The position numbers and the translations under genes are program-made. From Gammaproteobacteria bacterium (GTDB lineage Bacteria > Pseudomonadota > Gammaproteobacteria > Chromatiales > Chromatiaceae), in assembly GCA_015767355.1 (NCBI GenBank), contig JADWMH010000007.1, positions 1 through 22,450 on the forward strand: a stretch of DNA of 22,450 bases. The letters are read 5' to 3'. This document shows, piece after piece, positions 1 to 6,669 of this stretch. The notes under the pieces were generated by a model. That model did no database searches. It was not told the origin of the DNA and worked only from the letters and a program-made list of their open reading frames with translations. The stretch's first letter is position 1. Each line of letters opens with the position of its first letter.

Positions 1-40
1 ATCTATTTTCGTGTTTTTCGTGACTTTCGTGGTTGAAAAA
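1..40. repeat. TTCGTG 9-nt phased repeat, right arm (cut by window edge)
   Basis: TTCGTG occurs at 8, 17 and 26, exactly 9 nt apart, ending in GTGGTT. This matches the right arm of the complete inverted elements at 10691, 11451, 12481 and 13021; the left arm would lie before the window. The stretch 2-47 is nearly the same as 12516-12562. Confidence 0.6.
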
Positions 41-50
41 GAATCTGGAG

Positions 51-92
51 CAATGTTGGATGCGGCAAAAAGACGCCTTATCCACCCTACGG
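51..92. repeat. Short palindromic repeat ending CCACCCTACGG
   Basis: An imperfect inverted repeat (TTGGAT...ATCCACC) followed by CCTACGG. A related element, with the same CACCCTACGG end, lies at 12576-12608, and both follow a TTCGTG arm in the same orientation. There is no coding potential here. Confidence 0.4.
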
Positions 93-123
93 TTTTCTGA
101 CCGGAATGCCTGCACTATTTTGA

Positions 124-190
124 TCTGTATTTTTCTGTGTGCATCTGTGGTTAAGTCCTGGTTTCCTTTCCCGTCTGTTCCGTGGTTAAT
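124..190. repeat. CTGTG-type phased repeat
   Basis: TCTGT occurs at 124, 134 and 144, 10 nt apart, ending in GTGGTTAA, followed by a degenerate TCTGTTCCGTGGTTAAT at 174-190. The plan (phased short words ending GTGGTTAA) resembles the TTCGTG family but with another word and a 10-nt step. It sits 12 bp beyond the stop codon of sppA. Confidence 0.35.
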
Positions 191-201
191 ATTCCTGTTC
201 T

Positions 202-1173
202 TTAGCGGATTTCGGTGCTGGATGAGGTCTCCATCAGGCGCGTGAATGCCGTGCCGACACCGATGCCGAACTTGCTGACAAGACGATCCAGGGCATTCTC
301 TCTTACTGTGAAATCGACCAGTTTTTTTACGCCGACCAGCTCAGTTGCAACGTAGCGGCTGTCACCGAAACCGTCGATCAAACCAAAGCTTTTCGCCGTG
401 GCGCCGCTCCAGTAGCGTCCACTGAATATCTCGTCACTCTCCTTGAGGCGATCCCCACGCCCGTCACGCACAGCCTGGATAAACTGCTGGTGAACTTCCG
501 ACAGCATCTTCTCTGCATGCGCCCGGTCATCATCCTTGAGCGGCAGAAAGGGATCCAGGGAGATCTTGCTTTTCCCGGAGGTAATGACACGCCGTTCGAC
601 ACCCAGCTTTTGCATGGCATCGACAAAGCCGAACTCTCCCATGCGCACGCCAATGGAGCCAACGATGCTCGACTCATTGGCGTAGATTTCGTCTGCTGCT
701 GCAGCGACATAATAGGAGCCGGATGCGCCGACATCCCCGATGACCGCATACACAGGGATATCCTTATGCTCTTTTCTCAAGCGGCGGATTTCAGCATAGA
801 TGCGTGCTGACTGAACAGGACTGCCGCCAGGGCTGTTGATCTGTAAAATTATCCCCCTGGTGCTCTTATCCTTGTAGGCGTTTTTCAACCCCTTTGCAAC
901 CTGGTCTGCCGAGACCCCTTTATCCCCGGGCATAATCACATCATCGATCGCAATCAGCGCCGTATGATCACCAACGTTGAGATTATCGGTCGACATATTG
1001 CCATTCACAGCCATATACAGCAGCAGAAACAGGTAACCGAACAGCAGGAAACGAAAAAAGATGCTCCAGCGTCGTTTGCGCCGCTGCTCTTTGACCGACT
1101 CCAGCGCCAGTTTCTCAATCAGATCGCGCTCCCACACAATCTCCCCGGGATTACTCTTGTTTGTATCAGCCAT
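202..1173 (-). CDS. sppA: Signal peptide peptidase SppA, short form (S49 family)
   Basis: A 323-residue membrane-anchored serine protease of family S49, which degrades cleaved signal peptides and membrane protein fragments. It has a basic cytoplasmic N-terminus (RRKRR at 31-35), one membrane segment at about 38-57, then the periplasmic protease domain. The nucleophile is probably Ser151 in GDVGASGSYY, and Lys203 in SGKSKISLDPF is the likely general base; INSPGGSP at 112-119 is another family motif. The length fits the single-domain form rather than the 67-kDa tandem-domain E. coli enzyme. The ATG start overlaps the end of the HAD gene by 8 bp (ATGGCTGA), so the two are probably translationally coupled in an rne–rluC–HAD–sppA unit. 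Catalytic residues are assigned by alignment from memory. Confidence 0.93.
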   Translation of the reverse strand: MADTNKSNPGEIVWERDLIEKLALESVKEQRRKRRWSIFFRFLLFGYLFLLLYMAVNGNMSTDNLNVGDHTALIAIDDVIMPGDKGVSADQVAKGLKNAYKDKSTRGIILQINSPGGSPVQSARIYAEIRRLRKEHKDIPVYAVIGDVGASGSYYVAAAADEIYANESSIVGSIGVRMGEFGFVDAMQKLGVERRVITSGKSKISLDPFLPLKDDDRAHAEKMLSEVHQQFIQAVRDGRGDRLKESDEIFSGRYWSGATAKSFGLIDGFGDSRYVATELVGVKKLVDFTVRENALDRLVSKFGIGVGTAFTRLMETSSSTEIR

Positions 1174-1813
1174 GCTTGTTCACCCAATCCGGTAGTTCGT
1201 TTATCGCATCGAGACAATGCAATGCCCCGTGGCGCAGCAGGCGCTCGCTGTCATGCACGCCATAGGAGACCCCCAATGCAGGAACACCCGCATTGCCGGC
1301 CATCTGCATGTCAAATTCGGTGTCACCGATGACCAGAGTATCTGCGGCGTTCACACCAAGTTCCTGCAAAATCTCCTGCAGCATTTGTGGATGAGGTTTG
1401 GAGAGTGTTTCATCCGCGCAGCGGTTTGCCTGAAACAGCGGCCGCAGCCCGGTCTCGTCGAGTTCCTTATCAAGTCCCCTGCGGCTTTTCCCGGTAGCGA
1501 CAGCCAGCAGATAATTGCTGGAGAGTTGTTCCAGCACCGTGCGCGCCTGGGGAAAGAGTCGTGGCTGCGCCTTGTTGAGCACCAGGAAGTGTTCACGATA
1601 GCGATCAGCAAGAGGCTGATGCAGGGAGGAAGGCAATTCGGGAAATAGTCTCGAGACTGCCTCGATCAACCCCAGACCAATCACCTGACTGGCCTGCTCT
1701 TCAGGCGGGGGCTCGATCTCAAGGTCAATGGCCGCAGCCTGCAGACAGGCAACGATTTTGGCCCTGGAATCCATTAAGGTTCCATCCCAGTCAAATACCA
1801 GAAGTTGATACAT
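1166..1813 (-). CDS. HAD-superfamily hydrolase (phosphoglycolate phosphatase-like)
   Basis: A 215-residue HAD subfamily IA phosphatase. Motif I is FDWDGTLMDS with nucleophile Asp8 and acid/base Asp10; motif II is Thr107 in VATGKS; motif III Lys139 in LSKPHP; motif IV GDTEFD with Asp164 and Asp168. The cap domain lies between motifs I and II. The substrate cannot be read from sequence; small phosphorylated metabolites are usual. A gene of this type beside rluC and sppA is also known in Pseudomonas. I chose the ATG at 1813 because the upstream TTG at 1828 lies inside a repeat element. That element begins two bases before the ATG and has displaced the native ribosome-binding region, so translation may now be weak or depend on the element. 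Confidence 0.9.
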   Translation of the reverse strand: MYQLLVFDWDGTLMDSRAKIVACLQAAAIDLEIEPPPEEQASQVIGLGLIEAVSRLFPELPSSLHQPLADRYREHFLVLNKAQPRLFPQARTVLEQLSSNYLLAVATGKSRRGLDKELDETGLRPLFQANRCADETLSKPHPQMLQEILQELGVNAADTLVIGDTEFDMQMAGNAGVPALGVSYGVHDSERLLRHGALHCLDAINELPDWVNKHG

Positions 1814-1815
1814 TG

Positions 1816-1979
1816 CTAGCGAGACCAAGTCTCAGACTGACGAAGCATGAAAGAGATTTTTTCTCTCGCCAAGACGCAAAGCTCGCCAAGAAAAACCTTT
1901 GCGATCCTGGCGTCTTGGCGAGAGAATATTTTAAAACCTGACTCATTTGTATACATATTGGTTACTCAAGGATGACTAG
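1816..1979. mobile_element. CTAG-flanked non-autonomous element, copy 1
   Basis: CTAG stands at both ends (1816-1819 and 1976-1979) around 156 bp with no reading frame. The first 22 bases after the left CTAG are identical to the copy at 16627, and both right ends read CTCA(A/G)GGAT(G/T)ACTAGT. In the middle is a perfect 15-bp inverted repeat (1863-1877 with 1910-1924, CTCTCGCCAAGACGC). I find no long terminal inverted repeats. It separates rluC from the HAD gene; without it and one CTAG the two would be 15 bp apart. Confidence 0.7.
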
Positions 1980-1987
1980 TTACCGGA

Positions 1988-2938
1988 TTAAATGCGAAGT
2001 TGTGACAATATATCGACAAGAGGCTGCTCGAGCGGAGCCTGCAGTTGCAGACGCTCACCACTCTCGCCCCATGGAAAGCTGAGTTTTTCAGCATGCAGAA
2101 ACAGGCGTTTCAATCCCAGGCTACGGGAGAGTTGCCGTGTTTGCTCATCTGCATATTTGCTGTCACCAAGAATCGGAGTTCCCAGATATTGGGCGTGTAC
2201 GCGTATCTGATGGGTTCTGCCTGTCTTGAGCACCGCTTCAACCAGCATACTATCTGCAAACTGCTCCTTGATGCGAAAAAAGGTCAAAGCCTCCTTGCCA
2301 TCCGGATGCGGCGTGACAAGACGCCCGCCTCCCTGTGCCTGGTTTTTTTTCAGCGGGACATCAACCTGCATGCGGTTTTGAGGCCAGTCTCCATGCACCA
2401 GCGCCAGATAGGATTTTTGAATCGCATGCTGACGCTGAAGTTCATGCAGCCTGCGCAGTGCAGAGCGGCGCTTGGCAATCATCAACAGACCGGATGTCTC
2501 CCTGTCGATGCGATGCACCAGCTCAAGGCCTTTCTGTTGCGGCCGTGCGAGTCGCAGCCGCTCGATAACACCAAGAGAGATGCCGCTCCCCCCATGCACA
2601 GCAAGCCCCGATGGCTTGTTGATCACCAGCAGCCGGTCATCTTCATAAATGACGGCTGCGGAAAGCTCCTGCTTCTGCTCCCTGCTCAGCGCCGGCAGAG
2701 TCACTGCTGACGCTGTGCGTACAGGAGGTATGCGCACCTTGTCGCCAACGCGCAAGCGGTAAACAGGCTTGATGCGTCCACCATTGACGCGAACTTCCCC
2801 ACGCCTGAGGATACGATAAACATGGCTGCGCGGGACGCCTTTGAGCTGCCGCAGCAGATAGTTATCGATGCGCTGGTCATCAGCTTCAGCACCGATGGTC
2901 TCCATGCGGACGCGGCTGTTGATTATCTTCTCACTCAT
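1988..2938 (-). CDS. rluC: 23S rRNA pseudouridine synthase RluC
   Basis: Makes pseudouridine in 23S rRNA (positions 955, 2504 and 2580 in E. coli). From the ATG at 2938 the protein has 316 residues. An S4 RNA-binding domain covers about 22-72 (QRIDNYLLRQLKGVPRSHVY), and the RsuA/RluA catalytic domain starts near 95. The catalytic aspartate is Asp145 in HRIDRETSG, one off from Asp144 in E. coli RluC, which supports this start. An in-frame ATG at 2953 would add five residues; neither has a clear Shine–Dalgarno sequence. The gene lies 171-186 bp downstream of rne on the same strand, whereas in E. coli and Pseudomonas rluC and rne are divergent. Confidence 0.94.
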   Translation of the reverse strand: MSEKIINSRVRMETIGAEADDQRIDNYLLRQLKGVPRSHVYRILRRGEVRVNGGRIKPVYRLRVGDKVRIPPVRTASAVTLPALSREQKQELSAAVIYEDDRLLVINKPSGLAVHGGSGISLGVIERLRLARPQQKGLELVHRIDRETSGLLMIAKRRSALRRLHELQRQHAIQKSYLALVHGDWPQNRMQVDVPLKKNQAQGGGRLVTPHPDGKEALTFFRIKEQFADSMLVEAVLKTGRTHQIRVHAQYLGTPILGDSKYADEQTRQLSRSLGLKRLFLHAEKLSFPWGESGERLQLQAPLEQPLVDILSQLRI

Positions 2939-3124
2939 TATCAATGAAGGCATACAGAATGCAGGTCAGGTCGTGGGCAGAAGCGGCGGCTTTGCGCATT
3001 GCTGCGACCAATGTCATGGTGGGATGCGGCAATGATTGTTCCTGACAATCTGATTGCACTTCTTCCATCCATGGAGGTCGCTGTCGCTTATACCTCGCTA
3101 CGACCCCTATTCTCGGACAGGCTC

Positions 3125-5626
3125 CTAGCCCTCCACTTTGCCTGCTGCTTTTGGCTTTGCCTCAGCTTTTGGTTTTGCATCCGCTGTCTTTGGCTTCACG
3201 GCTGGTTCTGCTTGCGCCTTTGGCTTTGCGGCAGGTTTTGCTTCTGCTTTTGGCTTGGCCTCTGCTTTTGGCTTGGCCTCTGCTTTTGGCTTGGCCTCTG
3301 CCGTTGGTTTTGGCTTGGCTTCCGCTTTGGGTTTTGTCTCAGCTTTGGGTTTTGCTTGCGCCTTCGGCTTCTCTGTTGATTTTGATTCCGCCTTTGGCCT
3401 GGCTTGCGCCTTAGGCTTTTCGGCCGGTCGTTGCTTCACCTGTTCCTGTGAACCTGGCGCCGCAGCCTGCATGGCATCGGTGCGAGGTTTGCTCGCTGCC
3501 TTGCTGCTTTCACTGCCTGCTGCCTCCGCAGGCTGATTTTGTGGCTTTCGCTGACGACCTCCTCCGTGCTGACGTCCTGCACTGGAACGTCGTCCACGCG
3601 TTGGACGTGGGCGTCCCTGTCCTTGATCACCCTGTTTATTTGCCTGCGCCTGCCCGCTGTTTTGCTTCTGTTCACTCTCAGCAGATTTTTGAGCCGCATT
3701 CCCCTTCTTATCCTCCGCACGATTTTGCTGTGTGCCTCTACTCTGTCCCCCGCGTTTGCTCGACTGACTACGACGACGCGGGTTGCCGGGTCCTCTTCGC
3801 TGGTTTCCGCTTCGGTTTCGCTGCTGAGGACGTCTCTGTTGGGGTTTGCGTTGTTGCGGCTTCTTCTCTTCCGCCGCTTTCTCTTCTACAGCCTTCTCTT
3901 GTGCAGCATCGTGAGTAAAGAGTGAGGTAAAAATACGCTTGATAAAACCACTCTCGGAAGTTTCCTGATTATCAGATTGTGGTGAAGCCTCCTCTGCCTT
4001 GCGTTGTTGCGGCGCCGGCGGCTGGTGCTCGATGGTCTTGACGGCAGGCTGCTGCATACGCGCCTGCTGCACAGAGTGGCTCTCGGGAACCTTCACTTCC
4101 GGGGCATCAACAGTTTTATAACTCGCCTGGTCTGCACTCCCGCTTGGAATCTCCTCCTGACGTAATCGCTCAATGGCATAATGCGGTGTCTCCAGATGCG
4201 GATTCGGCACCAGAATCACTTCTACATTTTGCCGTTTCTCAAGATCGTAGATCGCCTGACGCTTCTCATTGAGCAGATAGGTGGCTACATCGACCGGAAG
4301 CTGGGCGCTGATTCTTCCCGTATTATGTTTTTGAGCATCTTCCTCGATCACTCGCAGAATCGACAGCGCCAAAGAACGTACTCCGCGGATCGAACCCTGG
4401 CCATCGCAGCGCGGACAGACGTTCTGAGTCCCCTCTCCCAGTGATGGCCGTAAACGCTGCCTGGACATCTCCATCAGTCCAAAACGGGAGATCCTGCCGA
4501 TCTGTATCCGTGCACGATCCTCCTTCATCGCCGCTTTGAGGCGGTTTTCCACAGCACGCTGGTTTTTGTTCGCCATCATATCGATAAAATCGATAACGAA
4601 CAGCCCTCCCAGATCCCGCAGACGCAGCTGACGTGCTACTTCATCAGCGGCTTCAAGATTGGTATTAGTCGCGGTCTCTTCAATATCCGCGCCTTTGGTT
4701 GCACGCGCCGAATTGATATCGATCGAAACCAGTGCTTCAGTATGATCAATAACGATTGCCCCGCCGGAAGGCAGGCGTACTTCGCGCTCGAAGGCGGACT
4801 CAATCTGGCTCTCGATCTGATAGCGTGAAAACAGCGGGGTTTCATCTGTATAGAGTTTCAGCTTGCGTGCGTTATGCGGCATCACCTGCCCGATAAAGCT
4901 CTCCGCCTGACGAAACATCTCTTCGCTGTCGATAACAATCTCACCAATATCACTGCGCAGATGATCGCGAATTGAACGAATGATGACGTTGCTCTCCTGG
5001 TAGATCAGGAAAGGGGCGGCGCGCTCTTCGGCCGATTTCTCAATAGCTGTCCATACCTGGGTCAGGTAATCCAGATCCCACTGCAACTCTTCAGAGACTT
5101 TCCCGACTCCGGCTGTGCGCACGATTAATCCCATGCCTTCAGTGACTGAAAGCTGCGACATTGCCTCACGTAATTCTGTGCGTTCCATGCCTTCGATGCG
5201 TCGTGAGATTCCACCAGCCCTGGGGTTTTTGGGCACAAGCACCAGGTAACGTCCGGCCAGAGAGACAAATGTCGTGAGAGCGGCGCCCTTGTTGCCGCGC
5301 TCCTCCTTCTCGACCTGGACGATGATCTCCTGCCCCTCCTTGATGGCATCGCTGATTTTTGGTCTGCCAGAGGCTTTTTGGGCCTCTTCAGAGAAGTAAC
5401 TTCTGGCAACCTCTTTCATGGGCAGGAAGCCATGACGATTCGCGCCGTAGTCAACGAAGGCTGCTTCAAGGCTTGGTTCTACGCGGGTGATTCTGCCTTT
5501 GTAGACATTGGCTTTTTTCTGTTCTCTTCCCGGATGTTCGATATCCAGATTGAAGAGGCTTTGTCCATCGACAATTGCAACACGCAACTCTTCCGGTTGA
5601 GTTGCATTGATTAGCATTCTTTTCAT
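3125..5626 (-). CDS. rne: Ribonuclease E
   Basis: The endonuclease that starts mRNA decay and processes rRNA and tRNA precursors; it scaffolds the degradosome at the inner membrane. From the ATG at 5626 (AGGA about 9 nt upstream; begins MKRMLINATQ as in E. coli) it has 833 residues. An S1 domain covers about 35-125. The metal-binding catalytic Asp303 (SIDINSAR) and Asp346 (VIDFIDM) and the Zn-link Cys404/Cys407 (CPRCDGQG) fall at exactly the E. coli numbers. A likely membrane-binding amphipathic helix is at about 559-571 (SGFIKRIFTSLF). An Arg/Gln-rich RNA-binding stretch follows at about 590-630, then a Lys/Ala/Pro tail of KPKAEA repeats. The tail is shorter than in E. coli (1061 residues). 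An in-frame ATG at 5683 exists but has no good ribosome-binding site. Confidence 0.96.
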   Translation of the reverse strand: MKRMLINATQPEELRVAIVDGQSLFNLDIEHPGREQKKANVYKGRITRVEPSLEAAFVDYGANRHGFLPMKEVARSYFSEEAQKASGRPKISDAIKEGQEIIVQVEKEERGNKGAALTTFVSLAGRYLVLVPKNPRAGGISRRIEGMERTELREAMSQLSVTEGMGLIVRTAGVGKVSEELQWDLDYLTQVWTAIEKSAEERAAPFLIYQESNVIIRSIRDHLRSDIGEIVIDSEEMFRQAESFIGQVMPHNARKLKLYTDETPLFSRYQIESQIESAFEREVRLPSGGAIVIDHTEALVSIDINSARATKGADIEETATNTNLEAADEVARQLRLRDLGGLFVIDFIDMMANKNQRAVENRLKAAMKEDRARIQIGRISRFGLMEMSRQRLRPSLGEGTQNVCPRCDGQGSIRGVRSLALSILRVIEEDAQKHNTGRISAQLPVDVATYLLNEKRQAIYDLEKRQNVEVILVPNPHLETPHYAIERLRQEEIPSGSADQASYKTVDAPEVKVPESHSVQQARMQQPAVKTIEHQPPAPQQRKAEEASPQSDNQETSESGFIKRIFTSLFTHDAAQEKAVEEKAAEEKKPQQRKPQQRRPQQRNRSGNQRRGPGNPRRRSQSSKRGGQSRGTQQNRAEDKKGNAAQKSAESEQKQNSGQAQANKQGDQGQGRPRPTRGRRSSAGRQHGGGRQRKPQNQPAEAAGSESSKAASKPRTDAMQAAAPGSQEQVKQRPAEKPKAQARPKAESKSTEKPKAQAKPKAETKPKAEAKPKPTAEAKPKAEAKPKAEAKPKAEAKPAAKPKAQAEPAVKPKTADAKPKAEAKPKAAGKVEG
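3236..3307 (-). repeat. 18-bp tandem repeat in the 3' part of rne
   Basis: About four copies of an 18-bp unit (CTTGGCCTCTGCTTTTGG on the plus strand; clear starts at 3254, 3272 and 3290, the outer copies diverged). They encode the hexapeptide KPKAEA. Because the unit is a multiple of three, copy-number change keeps the reading frame, so this tail may vary in length between strains. Confidence 0.8.
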
Positions 5627-5762
5627 TGTAAAATCCTGTGATTGTACCGGCAGCCGAACCATGCGATCAGGCTGTTCAGACATATCCGTGTTAATACCGC
5701 ATCAGCGATACACTTCAGGAACAATAGAAAAGCGCCAGCGTCGGGCACTGAAAAGAGAGAAG

Positions 5763-5768
5763 ATTATA
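5763..5768 (-). promoter_or_regulatory. Possible rne -10 element
   Basis: On the minus strand this reads TATAAT, about 137 nt before the rne start codon, which would give a leader near 130 nt. I find no good -35 at 17±1 nt (ACAGACC is all there is), so the call rests on the -10 box alone. RNase E genes are known to be autoregulated through a long structured leader. Confidence 0.3.
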
Positions 5769-5829
5769 AGCAGACCATATAATGCGGTCTGTCGTCCTTG
5801 CTGTCCGGCTAATCCGCCAGGCGTTGAAA

Positions 5830-6166
5830 ACCCGGAACTATAACGGGCGTCTGATGCGGATATATTCACCCCTCTGGGGCCGAATATTGTGTTGTGCCAC
5901 GGGTGTTTATTCCCGGGACAATTTCATTTTTTTACACCTGACAGGCTTTTCAAAGCATCTATCGGCTTCAAATACAGTGGAGAAATCTTCTCTATTCTCG
6001 CCCGGTAAGCGCTTGCTACCGGCCTGTTGCATGCCGGAGTTCCCGGCAGCGTATCAGCATCATCAAATAGTGATGCTGACAAAAATTGTGTGTTATCCAA
6101 AGATAACAATTTCGGCCAATTCAATTTAAATAGCCGTAAAACCAGGTGATTTTTTAATAATCACCG
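5830..6166. other. Hairpin-rich non-coding stretch between rne and ihfB
   Basis: No credible gene lies in 5627-6271. Stems found by eye: 5831-5846 (CCCG/CGGG); 5862-5887 (ATATTC, CCCC / GGGG, GAATAT); 5892-5921; 6002-6022 (CCGGTA/TACCGG); 6032-6048 (TGCCGG/CCGGCA); 6054-6079 (TCAGCATCA/TGATGCTGA, 9 bp perfect); 6091-6108 (TGTTATC/GATAACA); 6145-6165 (GGTGATT/AATCACC). CCGG recurs at 6002, 6019, 6034 and 6043, so alternative pairings are possible. The likely sense strand is unknown. Confidence 0.45.
5892..5934 (+). terminator. Candidate intrinsic terminator, plus strand
   Basis: A stem at 5892-5921 (TTGT, CC, GGG pairing with CCC, GG, ACAA, loop TGTTTATT) is followed by a T-rich run, TTTCATTTTTTTA. 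No annotated plus-strand gene ends here; it could end a small RNA that starts near 5790, downstream of a plus-strand TATAAT at 5778-5783. Confidence 0.35.
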
Positions 6167-6181
6167 TACATGACGACAATT

Positions 6182-6260
6182 CATAGGATGTGCTGAGTGA
6201 AACGAAGCACATCGATTTGGTGTAGATATTGATGCGCCTCGTTCCTCGACACATCCTATA
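6182..6260. repeat. ATAGGATGTG palindromic repeat, copy 1
   Basis: A roughly 79-bp imperfect palindrome: it opens ATAGGATGTGCTGAG and closes with the complement (CACATCCTAT), with a GAAGCACATC/GATGCGCCTC inner stem. The family recurs at 15314 and 17985. It lies 11 bp beyond the ihfB stop codon and could act as a transcription end or 3' stabilising hairpin for the rpsA–ihfB transcript. Confidence 0.65.
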
Positions 6261-6271
6261 ACTGTAATATC

Positions 6272-6607
6272 TCAAATAGGTTCGGGTTGAAGCTGTAAAT
6301 CCTCTTTGAGCTCCTTCTGGTAGGCTGCATTTACCCTTTCACGCATCTCCTTGCCAGGTTTGAAATGAGGCACATATTTTCCCGGTAATGCAACCGGATC
6401 ACCGGTTTTGGGGTTTCTTCCCATGCGCGGTTTGCGAAAATGCAGTGAGAAACTGCCAAAACTGCGGATTTCGATGCGATCTCCACTGGAGAGTGCAGAA
6501 CTCATTTTCTCGAGAATACATTTCACCGCATACTCAACATCTTTTTGCGCAAGATGCGGTTGCTGTTCGGCGATAATGTTGATCAATTCTGATTTGGTAA
6601 CAGGCAT
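6272..6607 (-). CDS. ihfB: Integration host factor, beta subunit
   Basis: The beta subunit of IHF, a heterodimeric protein that bends DNA sharply at specific sites and acts in recombination, replication and transcription. The 111-residue protein matches the HU/IHF family throughout: TKSELI at the N-terminus, RIEIRSFGSFSLH, and the beta-arm GRNPKTGDPVALPGKYVPHF with the intercalating Pro66. The beta type is shown by the GKYVPHFKPGKEMRERVN end. It has about 17 extra C-terminal residues (AAYQKELKEDLQLQPEPI) compared with the roughly 94-residue E. coli subunit. It follows rpsA with 62 bp between, as in E. coli. The ATG has no clear Shine–Dalgarno sequence, and a strong hairpin ends 13 nt upstream. 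Confidence 0.95.
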   Translation of the reverse strand: MPVTKSELINIIAEQQPHLAQKDVEYAVKCILEKMSSALSSGDRIEIRSFGSFSLHFRKPRMGRNPKTGDPVALPGKYVPHFKPGKEMRERVNAAYQKELKEDLQLQPEPI

Positions 6608-6620
6608 CGTTGATTATCTA

Positions 6621-6655
6621 CAGAAGCATGGCAACCAGCAGTTGTCATGCTTCTG
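6621..6655 (-). promoter_or_regulatory. Hairpin between rpsA and ihfB
   Basis: Perfect 10-bp arms (CAGAAGCATG at 6621-6630, CATGCTTCTG at 6646-6655) with a further CAAC/GTTG pairing inside. There is no T run after it in the direction of transcription, so it is not a standard terminator. Its place just before the ihfB start suggests RNA processing or control of ihfB translation. Confidence 0.5.
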
Positions 6656-6669
6656 CACAGACTCCTAAG

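Noticed and set aside
33..245. Plus-strand open frame of 70 codons at the window start
   Set aside because: Composed of repeat sequence and the end of sppA read backwards.
1816..1979. Classical MITE with terminal inverted repeats
   Set aside because: After the CTAG the left end (CGAGACCAAG) and the complement of the right end (TCATCCTTGAG) do not match well; I describe it only as CTAG-flanked.
2045..2710. Open frame of 221 codons on the plus strand
   Set aside because: It lies entirely opposite rluC, whose motifs are unmistakable; the translated product resembles nothing and is a shadow frame.
5924..6124. Minus-strand open frame of 66 codons in the rne–ihfB gap
   Set aside because: No ribosome-binding site or recognisable features, and it is built across several hairpins; I treat the region as non-coding.
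5627..6271. Known riboswitch or RNase P, tmRNA or 6S RNA in the gap
   Set aside because: None of the conserved sequence blocks I know for these RNAs is present.
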